A stretch of DNA of 64,000 bases from Brachynemurus nebulosus (Eukaryota > Arthropoda > Insecta > Neuroptera > Myrmeleontidae): positions 21,118,375 through 21,182,374 of the forward strand of contig JAPWDM010000011.1 of the NCBI GenBank assembly GCA_035578155.1, written 5' to 3'. The notes under the pieces are model-generated. The model did no database searches. It was not told the origin of the DNA and saw only the letters and a program-made list of their open reading frames with translations. Position 1 is the first letter of the stretch; each line of letters begins with the position of its first letter. Position numbers and translations under genes: made by a program. Below are positions 1 through 14,000 of the stretch, piece after piece.

Positions 1-98
1 ACAACCTACTTATTACAAATAGAAAATTTTATTTTTATTTTGGATGAGAGTTGTTGTATGGTATTTTATTTCTATTAGAGTGACAATTTTTAAGTATG

Positions 99-290
99 GT
101 TCATTTCACTTAAATTTAACCATGCTTCATCACTTTGAATTTAAATAATTTCCGTTTTCTTGGCTTTATCTCTTTCATATTGCATTTACCTAAATTTTAA
201 ATTTGCAGTTTGTTTTTAGAAAAGAATAAAAGATTGATTTGTTTTCAATATAAGAATTATTTAATTTTTTAACTTTGACTCATGATCAAT
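99..290 (-). repeat. Dispersed repeat with 27-codon frame, copy A (frameshifted)
   Basis: One of five related stretches in the window (others at 5480-5700, 43385-43610 and two arms at 63033-63345). Read on the minus strand from the ATG at 178 it encodes a basic N-terminus (MKEIKPRKRKLF) followed, after a one-base deletion, by SDEAWLNLSEMN in another frame. The non-coding lead-in with its CTGCAA and TTTTCTAAAAACAAA segments is also shared. It is probably the first exon of an unidentified transposon; the family is not recognised. Confidence 0.6.
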
Positions 291-299
291 TGTATTTAA

Positions 300-1235
300 A
301 ATGAAGTATATTAAGTTTTCATTAAGAATAACTAATTAAACAGATACTTGCAGGTATCCAATCTGGTCTCATTTGTCTCACTACTATGCTGAAAATTTTT
401 GTATTACAGGTCTTATCTAAGAAATCAGATATCGAAGCAGTTTAGAATCCTTATATTTAGCTATATACTCCTAAAGTTGACTGTAATTAAACATTTGTAA
501 TTGTAATACAAAATCTAAGGAAAAATTATAAAGAACTACTTGATTTTCCAAAGATTGAATTAATTTACAAAAAGTTGAATTTGATTTGCAAAAAGGTAAA
601 TTTGGAGAGTATAGTTTATAGTTCAGTAATTTTTGTATAATGAGCAAACTAATGGTAGACAAACAAGAATCTTGTAAAACTTTCGACTACTAATAGGTCC
701 CAGTATACAGCCCTTTTAATTTTTTTTTCAATTTCACTCAATGAATAGAAATTGTTTCGTTCTAGTTCTAATGTAAGTATGTATACACTACTGTCCTAAA
801 TATAATAGCAATTAAGAACAAGTAACGGATCTGCTAAAAACCAATAATCAAGTAAGTAGCAGTTGTAAGGAAAATTAATCAAAATTTTCTGACGTTGATA
901 AAATACAGTTACTATTGTATTTTCGAGGGTGACTTGTAGGTCATACTAACGATCCATATTTATCGGAAACTAATACATACATACATATGTATATTATGTA
1001 ATTTATTAAACCAATAATATCGAAACACTTCCGTTTCTATTTCACTTTCTGCACTGTCAAGGTTACATGTATAAATTGTTATAATTTATAAATGAACGTT
1101 AATTATTCTTTTCTGGAAAACAATAAATTATGGATCCATCAAAACCGCTGACATCATAAATTTATAATCAGATTAATTGAACTTTTATGCATGATATGTA
1201 TTAGGTATATTTTTGAAATCATAGAAAAACCATTA
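300..1235. other. Gene-free AT-rich stretch
   Basis: No coding potential or recognisable repeat was found; only short unsupported reading frames occur. Confidence 0.5.
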
Positions 1236-1385
1236 AGGTGTCTCCACATTCTCGCCGAGGTTGGACGAGTTTCCTCGTCGAGTTCCTCGCTGAGGTTGGC
1301 TCAGCCATATAATAGCATCAAAACACCAACCGCAACCCTCTACATTCTCGTTTCATCCAAGCTCGGCGAGAATGTGGAGACTCCT
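1236..1385. mobile_element. 150-bp Harbinger-like MITE
   Basis: The ends are inverted (AGGTGTCTCC at the left, GGAGACTCCT at the right, followed inward by ACATTCTCGCCGAG on both sides) and flanked by TTA on both sides (1233-1235 and 1386-1388), the 3-bp target duplication of PIF/Harbinger elements. A second copy lies at 52253-52429. The interior is too short to encode anything. Confidence 0.8.
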
Positions 1386-1625
1386 TTACAGCATTAAAGT
1401 TACAATAGTTACAGATTTCAAAATCGTTCACAGTCGTTCTCAAATCGTTTCACAAATCGTTTTTATACGTATACAGTTCACAACAAATATACGTATCACG
1501 TATACGTATCAACAAATATACAGTTCACGTTCTCTATAGTTCCGATCTTAATAGTTCCATTTCCATTCAAACCTTACTCCCACTCCTACCACCTTTTATA
1601 ATATTTATAAGAGCTAAGAAAGGGT

Positions 1626-2233
1626 AAGTTCAAAAATGTAAACTTGACCGCATCGATGCAGCATCATGACGTTTCTGATGCGTCTAATACTGCATGATGC
1701 GATGCTGATGCTCTCTTGAAATTTGATGCACATTAGATATTTTTGAATGGGATATTGGCATCATGATGCATGTAGCATAACAGACACACAATGTAGCCAA
1801 TGTAGCATGATGGACTATAGATAATATAGTAATACAATCCTTGTATAGGTATATTATCTTTGAATTTCAACTTGAACTTACTTGAAATTGAAAATATTGA
1901 AATTATTTGAATAAAAAATATTACATACCTATTTTGAGTGCAAGATGTATTCAAATAGTTTAAACAATTTTAATGAAAGGTAAATACATTAATCTTTTTC
2001 AACAGTTTCTTTTTCGGAATTATTCCTGTTGGTGTTAATACCTACATAATATGGCAAGTAGTTATAATTCTACACATGACAAGCATCTTGGACACGCATC
2101 ACCAAATTTCTTGATGCATTGTTTTGACGCATCAGATGCAAAAATGAACTTTTGATTTTTCGTTGTGATGCGTGTGATGCGTTTTTGAACTTTTGACTCT
2201 GCCTCATGCAAGCAGTGATGCATTTTTGAAGTT
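1626..2233. mobile_element. MITE-like repeat rich in TGATGC motifs
   Basis: Short inverted ends (AAGTTCAAAAATG at 1626, CATTTTTGAAGTT at 2221) enclose a segment where GATGC/GCATC occurs many times close to both ends, as subterminal transposase-binding repeats do. No clean target duplication was identified and no protein is encoded, so the class is unassigned. Confidence 0.5.
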
Positions 2234-2260
2234 AGCCAAACAAAAAGTTTGTTTTATTTA

Positions 2261-3198
2261 GGGGAGATTGGAGTAATAAGAGACAAAAGGATAATAAGAG
2301 ACAAAAAAAATTATTTAACTCTAAATTACAAATATAATTGTTATGAAAAAAATATTACATACTTAGTAAATTAAATGAACCCATCTGAATTTTTTTTTGT
2401 AATTATTAAAATAAAATTAAAGGTAAAAAAAATATTTTAATATTTCGAAAAATCCTTGTCTCTTATAACTCCTGCTATGGGGCAATAAGAGACAATGCCT
2501 CTAACTGCCCATATAAACTAATGTAAAATAAATTGAAGTAATAGCAGACAACTAAAGAAAATTCCGAATCAACCAAATCTTTTTACTTACAAATACTTAC
2601 AGCCGTTCTCAAAATATCTTAGGTTAAAAAAAAGTTTCTGAAATTCGTTTGTAATATTTAATATCAATTAATAATAAATTTACTTTCTTGTTATTTTGTA
2701 CAATCTATATGGATCAGAGACTAATGTGATACATGACAAAAAAATTTGAGATGAATACGAAATTTTTTTTAATTATTCAAAAACAAAGTTAAAGTTATCA
2801 CTTCGTAAAAATTTAGACATGGAGTAATAAGAGACAAAAATAGAGTCCAGTTATGAAGAAGGTTTTTAAAATTTTCAATAATTGTTTATTATTTGTCATG
2901 CTTTTCGTCAACAAATTACATATCAAAAATATTCAAATATTTAATACAATAACAAAAAAAAAAAAAAATGAAATCGGTGAAAAGCCATGAACTTTAAACC
3001 TAACTCAAATGTAAAGTTTTTTTCAATTGTCTAAAGAAGATTCAAAAACTATTACAAACTTATCAACAAGTTATTGGTGATCAAGTGAACATATTGAAGT
3101 TATCATTACTTATTTTTTAAAAATTCTGATCTTGAATTATTAGTGGTTTTTCGACCTGGTCTCTCATTACCCCTGTCTCTTATTACCCCGCTCGCCCC
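2261..3198. mobile_element. 938-bp inverted-repeat element, TA target site
   Basis: The ends begin GGGG and share the inner block GTAATAAGAGAC in inverted orientation; both sides are flanked by TA (2259-2260, 3199-3200). Further AATAAGAGAC copies lie inside (2458-2500, around 2821). This fits a non-autonomous Tc1/mariner/pogo-type element. There is no transposase frame. Confidence 0.65.
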
Positions 3199-5479
3199 TA
3201 TATCAAATGAGTGGAAAACTATTTATCGAGACACTTACACACATATATATCGACACTTCATAACTTTTTTTATAAATAACATAATAACTCATATGTATTA
3301 AAGTTATAATATGGTTCGCGTAACTAGCCATCATTGCTTGTATTATTCTACTGCATAATTATGTTGATATGTATCAATGTAATGCCTAATGTATCATCTA
3401 GGATCCAATTGATACAAAACAAAAATTGTGGAAAAATATTTAGAAAAGTATTATAAAATTTTATGAGGAGATAGGGACATATTTTATTTATCAGTTATCA
3501 ATAAACTAAAAATGTTTCACAGCAGTCAATAGTTAATACTTCTTAATTACATCTTAAATAATAAACAAAAAATAAATAAATAAATAAAATAAAGTAAACC
3601 TTTTAATTACATTATATTGACAAACGTTGAAAACATTCTGAACTCCTGAAATTTTTCCAAAGAGAACAACATTTCTTGGAGAAATTGTTCGTCTTGTTTC
3701 ATTCTGCAAAACTGTAGAAATTAAGCACTGTGCAAATGAAATTTGAGCTAGTTCACGAAACTTATAAATAAACTCAACATGCAAATTCAATATTCATAAT
3801 TTAAAATTAGTTTTGGATGAAAATGAATTTATTTTTTCAAATATCATTTTAATACTCCTTGTCTGAATAATCCATATTTATTTAATTAAAATAAATTTTA
3901 AAATACAGAAATCTAATCATTATACAGGTTGATTAATTGCAATAAAGTGATGTACGTAAATTTCTTATGTATTTTTGAATAAAAAAAGGAAGTGGCAGAA
4001 GATAATAATATAGATAAAAATAGATCATGATTTATTAATTCCTAAGTACTCGTAATTATTTCTTGAATAATTATTATATTTAATATTATTTTAATATAGT
4101 GTTATAATGTTATAAAATAATAAAAATCCACAATTTATTTGATCTATAGTAAATCGATTAATGGTATATTATGTACTAAGTTGATTAATCATAGTGAGAA
4201 AATATGCATTGTCACTGATAATTATAACTTTTTTTGTAATTTTGTCGTAATTATAGCACATAAAACCTGCCTAGTGTAAATAAATACGTATAAAAAAAAA
4301 ACTACTTAATTAGTTTCCTGTAAGCAGATAAGTATAAATTGTCATTTATTTTTTGTCTTTATCTTTGCAATAAGTTACTAAGCTAATTATCAACCGATTT
4401 ATTCTATTTTCATATTTTTTTAACTTGGATTACTACATGCATGCTACACATGTCAAGGTATAACATTGCTATATTACTCTTAGAGTGTCACATAAAGACA
4501 TTAACCTTGCTTTTGTAAAGTTACACATTTCAGATGTGTAAAAATTAAATAACTTATTTAAGCGATAATAGGTACATCTATTACAGGTCTAGTTTCTAAG
4601 TCGTTTGACGCTAATACACTTCTCAACATTTACAACTTTTTCGTGTTCTTCCTGTATGGGAATGTTTCACCAAAAATGGATAGTCAGTGTTAAACAGATT
4701 CCCAGATAAGCAAACAGTATAATGTTTTAAAGATAAAGCAGTGACGTTCAACTTTTTTTACTCGGCGAATTACTTTTCTGTTACAATTTATTCAGCAATC
4801 TACTCCTTTACATAAATCAGATTTTCCAAACCTATAATATCCGATTACGTACAACTCTGCAGCTAAAATGCACACACCCACTTCTTTGAATGATTAACTA
4901 GTAACTTTTATTGCTTATTTAAAATTCATATGTAATTTTTAACACTCAGACGTACATTTTTCACCAAAATTACCAGGCATCTGTAAAAATTTTCAGAAGC
5001 TGTATCTCAAAACTAATTTTTTAACGAAAAATACCTAATTAGCAATTATCCCCTATAAAGAATTATTAAGTCAAAACTATCAAATTCGTTCACGAAAAGT
5101 GACTTATTTTCCGAATATAACTTTGTTATTGTCTTGAGAGATTTGATTTTGTCAAAAAGTGCAGCACCAAAAATTTATGAGTAGCTTTAAATTTTATATT
5201 TTTTAAAAATTACGTATTTTTGGAGTTTTAAAAAAAAAATTGTGTACGTGATGACGTCATCAAGTACAATCTTATATTTTTTTAAACTAACGACTACAAA
5301 AGTGAAACGAAAATAATTTTCATTTTTGCTGTAAGTCAGATCTATTTTTAATTTGTAAATAAAAGTAGAAAATCAGCCAAAATTCATTCTGCGATTGCGA
5401 TCGAATAAGTAGAATACCACTGACAATGAGATAAGGGAACCAAAAAAACAATAAGTTTAAGTAATTTAGTAATTTTCAT
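3199..5479. other. Gene-free AT-rich stretch
   Basis: No gene seen. The only distinct site is a 14-bp perfect palindrome at 5249-5262 with the CRE core TGACGTCA. Confidence 0.45.
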
Positions 5480-5700
5480 TTTTATACTCTATTTCAAATA
5501 CAATTGATCATGAGTCAAAGTTAAAAAATTAAATAATTCTTATATTCAAAACAAATCAATCTTCTATTCTTTTCTAAAAACAAACTGCAATTTTAAAATT
5601 TACGTAAGTGCAATAACGAAAGAGATAAAGTCAAAGAAACGGAAATTATTTCAATTCATATAAATGATGAAGCATGGTTAAATTTAACTGAAATGGACCA
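5480..5700 (+). repeat. Dispersed repeat with 27-codon frame, copy B (broken)
   Basis: Same family as copy A but inverted relative to it. The frame after position 5616 reads KEIKSKKRKLFQFI, then a two-base insertion gives a stop, and the remainder (NDEAWLNLTEMDH) continues in another frame. The initiator codon is ACG rather than ATG. A decayed transposon first exon is the simplest reading. Confidence 0.6.
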
Positions 5701-6404
5701 TAATATTTAACCAGACTTTCCAAAATTAATAAAATTATAAATAAATTTAGTACCATATAATTCTTCGTAATTATTCATTCGAGTATTGAGGACGAAATTT
5801 TTGATATACCTTTTGTAAATTTTCCCGGAAATGTTGACTAATCGTGGTAATTGGGTTTAAATGATCGACCGTTAATTATAATTATGTATTTAAAGTAGAC
5901 AGGAAATTAATAAACAACAATAATTTTGTAAAAAACCCAATACTTCCATGATTTTTTTTTTAATTTCAGTTTATAAAATAATTTTTGTTATTTTCAAACA
6001 TTCTCAGATTCAGAAATTTTTGTGTAAACTCCTTGAAACGAATTCTATTAAAGTCAGATTTTCATTAATCCTAAGTTCATATCTAAATAATTAAGAAAAT
6101 TAATTACATATAAATATTAGACAATATTATTTTATATGTATGTATTACTGTAAATCCTTGAGAAATATTAATAAATTAAATTGTATAAAGTAAGTAAATC
6201 ACAGTTAACTATTTGCAAAAATTAGTGAAACATGCAATTTAAACATTACATTTACATACATATTGTACTATTAGCATGTCTGTTTTCAATTTTGAATTAA
6301 TATACTTTTTATTAATTATGCAATGTATATTAATATAACGTATAATTTGTACAGTAAAAATGTATTATAAATCTTCAAAATATACTTTCTCTATTTATTT
6401 AACT

Positions 6405-6638
6405 CAGGGGTTCCCAAACTATGCGCCGCGGCACCCTAGGGCGGCATCATGCAACACAAAGGGTGCCGCGGTTACCTCAGTAAAAAAGGAGAAATAATGT
6501 TAATAGTTTTAGATTTTTTTTTTTTTTGTTCGACATTTATATTTTGAGGAGAATTTTTTAAAAATACCCGTTTTAGAGTGCTGACGGGCGCCTTATACCT
6601 TAAGGGACCCGTGAGTCTAAAAAGTTTAGAAACGCTTG
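6405..6638. mobile_element. 234-bp hAT MITE
   Basis: Left end CAGGGGTTCCCAAACT and right end AAGTTTAGAAACGCTTG are inverted relatives of the common hAT terminus. A perfect 8-bp target duplication ATTTAACT flanks it (6397-6404 and 6639-6646). The interior is GC-rich compared with its surroundings and non-coding. Confidence 0.85.
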
Positions 6639-6646
6639 ATTTAACT

Positions 6647-9600
6647 ACATCGCGATTGCATCTTTTTATTTACAAATATTTTGTGGTTTAAACAATTTTC
6701 ACAAAGTGCTTATTTCTTTACATAAACAAATCATAATTTGGTGGTAAGAGCGCTAGAAAAACTACTTTTAATTATATAATTGTGTAAGGTAGTTGACGCA
6801 ATAGAAATTAAGAAAGCTAATCTCAAAAAGGTATATCAATTATTATCGTAAATTAAAATTTGTTAGTTGTGAAATTTTTATTTTCAAAACGTATTTCGTT
6901 TTTTTTACTTTTTTACTTTTTTCAATTTTTTTTAATTTGAAATTATTTGAAAAAGTTTCATTAATTAGTAAAGTAAATTAAAAGAAAAATTCATAATAAA
7001 ATATGGACTTCAGTTAATACCTACTCAGCATGGCAGACATAAATTTTAATATGTTTCTCAGTTTTTAAAATCATCGGTTTCAGTTTTTTGAGACACCGAA
7101 ATCGGTCGAAATTTTGATTTTAACTTTTATTTCAAAAATTGTATCGTCAAGTTAAGTCATACTTTCAATTTTTCTAAAAGATTTTTTGAGTTGACTCCTG
7201 AAATAATATAAATTATAAGGTCCACCATTGTAGTACTGTATTCCCCAGCTCCCTCACCATAGTATTTTTTTCTTTTTTTTTCTTGCTGAAATTTACAAAT
7301 TCTGTTTATCAGCCCCTGATCTACCGATTTTTTAGAACCGAGGCAGAAACTTAATAGTGGCACCCCCTCTCTCCAGTGTTTGAGATAAATTCTTAAAACA
7401 ACTTATAAGAGTATATAAGTCCTTTACAAAATTCCTATTTTTTCCATTGCGGCAATGGTAAAAATTGAGAGTTTTGTAAAGAATCAATATACAAATTTAT
7501 TTTTTATTTTAATAAACCTACTCCGAAAACACTATAAGTTGTGCAAATTTCAGATTTTTATCACCAGCCCCATAAGAGATATAGAGGCTTGAAGTTCCAA
7601 AATTTGAAAAAAAATCAATTTTTGGAAGCTTGTTAAAATTAAAAGATACAAGTTTCACAATTGAAATTTGTTTGGGTAGTTGTACCCATATACAACTAAT
7701 CCCATAAAAAATACAAAGCTGTTTAAAACACTCAGCTATAAAAAAATGTTCAACAAGTGAATTTTAAATTTTGATATCCAACTTTAGATTAAGTTTTCTT
7801 GTTTAATGGACGAAAATAGGCCAAATATAGACATAACTTAAAATAAAGACAAATTTATTACCATTAAAATTGTTTTTATTTCAACCCTTTACGATGAACG
7901 GTTTATGAAATATATGTATTGACGTAAAAAGTTGCTAACACAAAAGTCAGCGCAAATTGGAAAACAAAAATGGCCACTACCCTTAAACGGTTTAAGATAA
8001 TTTTTTTTAAGGATTATTCTTAATACCTCAAATACAATAGAAACAACTAGGAGAATATTAATTTTTTTCTAAAATGGTTGAGCAGCCAACTTTTCTTTAG
8101 ACCATTTGACCGACCTATTATGATTTTGCCCCCCCCCTTAGATCTGGGGCTGCTATTTATTTATATCATTATGGATGTTTTAAAATAATTTTCATCAGTA
8201 CAAGAAAACATATAAGTAATTTCCGTAAATAAAATGGTATTCATCATTTTCTTTAATTGTAATTTAGAAGTATCTACACAAGTTAAGAAAAAATTTTACA
8301 TTTATATATTATATAATTATGATATTTAAAGAAAATAAAGTTACGACGGTTTTACTTTAATTTAGTTTAGCGTATATTATGCAAATGATCGTCTCATGTT
8401 TATAGTAATAGTAAAAGAAAAAAAATGATATTATGTTAATTACAAATTAGGTTAGGTCAGACTGGGAGTGTTTTTTTATTACTAATGTCTATGACGCATA
8501 GAAAAATTACTATAATTTCTATCGAAATACTAAGAAACACCATTAAAAAATTTCCAAAAGTAGACCAAACATCAATTTTAGTAATGATGCTCTAATGATA
8601 TAAATAAATTAATGCGGTACAAAATTAAATGTGAACAGAACAGTAGAGAGAAATCAAGTGTGTTGGGCCCCGGGAGTTGCAGATCCGAGTAAAATACGTA
8701 TTTAGCGATATTTTTAAAATAAAAATGTTCTCGAACTTCAGAAGTTTGATTGTTAATTTCTGATTACGAATAAGATTAATAATATTCAACAAAGATTTTT
8801 TGCGTCTATTGGGATCTGTCGGTAGGACATCTGGTATTGAAAAATCATACTATTTTTAAAGTGCATTTTTCGAAATGTCATTTCTGAATTAAGCCTTGTA
8901 GATCTGCATGTACATACAATTGATTTGATTTTTTCATTCTTTTACAATTCCCCAGTTGTTTCATAACGTTTACACCATTTATAATAAATTTGACATTTCT
9001 ATACTGTAAATTGCAATATTTATTAACTCATTCGTGCATTTTTTTTATATTTTTACTACATTTTAAGTGTTTTACACAGACTCAAGTCCAAATTATTCTA
9101 CTATTATTAATATTTCTACTGCTATTACTAATATGAATGCACTTTTTCGTCGGCCATTTTTCCTAGACTCCGCCTATTTGACAAATCCCAATATGTATGT
9201 AGGTACTTGCAGTTTCAAATATAAACATAAGTCAATTCAGAATTATAGACAATGGTTGGTTTAGCCGTTATTATTTTAAAATATTTTTATTATTGAAGCA
9301 TGTATTGTTTTACATAACAGTTAGAATTGGTTTTTTTTTTTTCAAATACGAACATACTCATAGTGCTTATGTTTGAATATAATATACTATTGCACACACA
9401 ATACAATAATAAGTATGATACTATGTACCTATAATTCTAAAAAAGAACGGTGCGCCGAAGTCACATGACCTCGAGACCTGGGAATCGTGACTTGTTATTT
9501 TTTTCTGTATTTACACGATGACCCTGTTGGTTCTTGGTTAATATTGTTTATTTGAATAAATATACTGAAATTTTGTTCCAGTTACTGTTTACAATAGAAT

Positions 9601-9875
9601 AGTAAATTGTATGTAATTTAACGGCTGGCTACTGCCTACATATAATTATGTATGTTATGTATGGTACAAATCTTTCAAATCCGTCTACACGAATTTGGAA
9701 ATCATTTAATAGTATAGGAAAAACTGTGGTTACATTGGAATGAAACACCTCTAAACTGGGTCTAGAAGGTCTAGAAAAATTAATAAATAAATAAAGTGTA
9801 TGCACTTTTTGACCTTTGTAATTATTAATGGACAGATGCAAAGAACAGTTTCTCTGGATAATGATTTTCAAACCC
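6647..9875. other. Gene-free AT-rich stretch with diffuse old repeats
   Basis: No supported gene. Stretches around 7000-8130 and 8640-8700 look like old repetitive sequence (small GC-rich islands, C-tracts), but I could not define ends or a class. Confidence 0.4.
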
Positions 9876-9883
9876 TTTTAATG

Positions 9884-10353
9884 TAGTGATGTCGAGCCAA
9901 GGAGCAGTTAGTTGATTAATCGACTAAAGTTATTTTTCAGAAAAAATTAGTCAATAGTCGAAAATATCGAGTATAGAGTAGTCGATTAATCGATTAAATT
10001 TTTAGTCGAATTCATGAATAGAGTAACCTATGTAATTCTTCCAAAAACAACGTTTTGTTTGGGATTTGATTGATGACATTCAATATTATTTTAAGAAAAA
10101 GAAAAATATAGCATATCACAATGTGTTAATCGCATAAAAATGAAAAATCATACAAATAGATAATTTTTTGCATTTTATTTTTTGAAGTCTAACAAATAAA
10201 GTTATTAAATTAGTGGTTTTTAGTCAATTAAAAATTTAAAATTAATCGTTTTAATCATTTAGTCGAGGGTAAAATAGTCGACTAAAAAACGACTAAATGT
10301 AAACAAAATTAGTCGACTAAACAGATTAATCGATTAATTATCCGACATCACTA
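9884..10353. mobile_element. 470-bp hAT MITE
   Basis: Inverted ends TAGTGATGTCG / CGACATCACTA with many subterminal ATTAGTCGA / TCGATTAAT motifs. It is flanked by a perfect 8-bp duplication TTTTAATG (9876-9883 and 10354-10361). A second copy sits at 63351-63799. Non-autonomous; its right duplication directly touches the mariner remnant. Confidence 0.88.
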
Positions 10354-10363
10354 TTTTAATGTA

Positions 10364-10898
10364 CGTAGGATGCACCAAAAGTTCTCGGCCTGAGTATTAA
10401 AAAATACAGAGAGAACAGTGAAAAAAATTTATTTTTCTATATAACCGCCCTCTATTTCAATACACTTATTATAAGGTGGGATAAGCATCTCTATGCCTTT
10501 ATAATAATAAGCAAATTCTTTGTAGCGATTCTACAAGAGCGATGTTTTCGGAAGTGATCGAATCTGCCGGTCGTCCAGAACGATCATCGTCGTTGAGGGA
10601 CTCGTACCGTAAACGAAACCTTTGACACGGCTTTACCGTATACACCATCCAATCTGTCCTTAATTTCTTCTGGAGTTTGTCCTTCTTTTGTCAGAAATTT
10701 TATGACTACACGATATTCAATTTTTGAGACGGTCGACATATTGAGTTTACACTTTTACAACAGAATAAATAAAACACATGTAAACTCGTCCACTGCGTTT
10801 ATGATTACTAGAGACTTAATACTTTCTGTGAGTATAAATTACGTCACCTTTAAATAAGTTTAATCATGTTAGGCCGAGAACTTTTGGCGCTCCCCACG
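10364..10898 (-). mobile_element. Collapsed mariner element (535 bp)
   Basis: Inverted ends share CCAAAAGTTCTCGGCCT and TA flanks both sides (10362-10363, 10899-10900). On the minus strand an ATG near 10740 opens a transposase N-terminus of the mariner type (MSTVSKIEYRVVIKFLTKEG). After about 60 codons the sequence jumps to the transposase C-terminus (YNKCIEIEGGYIEK) near 10430-10480. The catalytic middle is missing, so this is an internally deleted, non-autonomous copy. Confidence 0.85.
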
Positions 10899-10931
<33 letters not shown>

Positions 10932-11009
10932 CTTTATTCCATCGACAGTATAGAATTACAGTATAGAATGCGTCAAAATTAGTAGAAGCAAAATAACAAC
11001 AATAATGCG

Positions 11010-14000
11010 TTAAAGTGGCTGGTAATGCATGAAGTCATTTAAACTGTAAAATATGTTTTCCAAAAGGAATTTTTTTACGTTAGATTTGAATTTATTAAAA
11101 GCTATCAGTTTTTCTCCTGGAATTTTATTAAAAATTTTTATGCAGGAATTTAGAGGACCATTTAAAGCCTTCTGCAATCTACATTGCGTGATTGTTAGGT
11201 TACCTTTAATTCGTGTATTATAATCATGATTTAAAGAATTTTTAGAAAAAATACTTTGATTTTTGAATACAAAGTGGGAGCACTCTTGAATATATAAATT
11301 ATAGATTGTCAATATTTTTAGTTTAATAAACAGATCTTTACATGATGTAGTCGTGTTTACATTACAAATGGTTCTAATACATCGCTTTTGAACAATAAAC
11401 AATTTATGTACATGGGTAGAATTTCCCCAACAAATGATGCCATATCTTAAAAGAGATTCGATATAGGCATGGTAGATCATTATTAAAATTTCTATGGGAA
11501 CGACATTTCGAATGGCCCTTAATAAATATATGTACTTACTAATTTTTGATATCAGATAATTGATGTGTTCTTTCCATCCGAGTTCTTTATCTATAATGAT
11601 ACCTAAGAATTTAACTGTTTCTAACAATTTGATTTCTTCATTGTCAGAAAGAGTAAAATTATTTTCAATTTTCCCATAGTTACCAAATTTAATAAATTGT
11701 GTTTTGGATAGATTTAATTTTAGCTGGTTATTCCTAAACCATTCTGAGACTGTTTTTAATGTATTCTCAATCTCATGTTGCAAGATGAGTTTGTTTTCGG
11801 CACGAAAGACAATAGCCGTGTCATCAGCAAAAAGTACCGTTTTGTTATTAATATGTAGATCAAGATCATTGTTATATAATATGAAAAGAAGGGGTCCTAG
11901 TACAGAGCCCTGAGCAACTCCTCTTTTCACTATTTTTACATCTGATTTTACTGACATCATATGTTTATTTTCAATACGTGTTATCTGAACCATTTGGTAT
12001 CTTTCCGTTATGTATGATTTTAATAGATCTAGTGCTACCCCTCTGATACCACAATTATGTAATTTATGTAATAAAATATCATGATTAACGCAGTCAAATG
12101 CTTTAGATAGGTCAAATAGTGCCAATGTAGCTAACTTTCCACTGTTCCAGGTATCTACTATTTCATTAATTGTATTAAAAAGGGCTAAGTTTATAGAGCT
12201 TCCAGGTTTGAAACCAAATTGATTTTCTGAAATAATATTGAATTTCGATAAATAATTATTTAATCTTATGTAAATTGCTTTTTCAAAAATCTTAGAAAAG
12301 GATGAGAGCAATGATATGGGTCTAAAGTTATCTAGTATTTTTTGATCGCCTTTTTTGAATAATGGTATAACGATTGATTTTTTAAGTTCTTTAGGAAACG
12401 ATCCCTCGCAGAGACATTTATTTACTAAATAAGTTAATGGTTTTATAATATAATGGGCATATTGCTTAATGATACAGTTGGATATATCATCCCAACCACA
12501 TGATTTTGAATTTTTGAGCCCTTGAATGATTGTGCTTATTTCTTCTTCACTACAAGGAGCGAAGAATATACTAGAAGTGAAAGTTTCAATTGGAACTATT
12601 TGACCGGTATTTTCTAGATTCAAGTTATCAGCTATGTGAATGAAGAAGTCATTAAACGTATCTGCAATATCTTTAATTTCACTAACCTCTTCGTTGTTGC
12701 TGTCAACAATTGAATTTATATATGTCTTACATTTTGGTTGCTGTTTTGATTTTATTATATTCCAGGACGCTTTAGATTGATTTTTAGAATTTAAAATATA
12801 CTGCCTGTTATAATTCCTTTTTGCATCACCAACCGCCTTAACTAACTTTTTACAACTTTCCTTATATTTGGAAATCTGAAAACAGATATTACAATTAATT
12901 ATATAACAGCTTATATTATGTTTTTTATAATTTCTAATGTATAAATACTGTTCACGTTTAGTTTTAGACAACATAACAATATTTTTGTTTACCCACTTTT
13001 TGTCATCTTTTTGTTTTGAACAAGACACATTTACCCACTTTTTCGGAAAAGCTAAATTGAAATATGTGTTAAAAATATTTTGAAAATTTGTAAAGCACTC
13101 ATCAATGTTAGATTTGTTAAAAACAGATTCCCAGCTTTCATTGTTGAGAAATGCTTCAAAATAGCCGTGATTTTCTACAGAAAAATGCCTAATTTCTTTA
13201 TAAAATTTGTTGCTGTTGTTGTTTATATTTTGACAGTTACTTGAATATTCAATAACACATGCACAGTGATCAGAAATTCCAGTATTAAGAACATAACTAT
13301 TTTTAAATTCAAAATTTACTATAATATTGTCAATTAAAGTACTGCTATTTTCAGTTAATCGTGTTGGTTGCGTAATTGAACAAACCAAATTAAAAGTCAG
13401 TAGCAGATTATTAAATTCACAAACACGGTAATCAGTTACATTATTAAAATTTATATTAAAATCACCGCATAAAATAATTTTACAGTCATATTTTACCAAT
13501 AAATTTAACAATTCTTCAAATTTTTCAATAAATACTTTAAAGTCACTATTTGGCGTCCTATAAATACATGTTACAATGGTATTTGTTTTTATACATTTAA
13601 TCGCACAACATTCGAATATTTTTTCTACTGAAGTGCCACTTAACTTTGGAATGTTTTTGCAGAAAGCAGGTCTTTTAGAATATATGGCAACACCTCCATG
13701 TAAAAATTGATTTCTAGTATAACTAGAAACTAGCTTATATTCTCCAATCTCGTTGTAGTATTCTATTTCATCCGTTTTTAGCCAATGTTCTGTAAAACAG
13801 AGAAATTCAGGATCAATATCCTTCGTTATGGCTTCAATTTGCATTATCTTATTGCGGATACACTGAATATTTGTGTACATTAATGTTGTATTGACATTGT
13901 GAACTGAGTTTGTTTTTGGTTGTATAACCTCGTCTAAGCAGAGTGTATTCTCTTTGTCACACTTAAACTCTTCTTTGTGTAAAATACACACGTCTTCTCC

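Noticed and set aside
8440..8460. Telomere-like TTAGG sequence
   Set aside because: Only a single TTAGGTTAGG; no array.
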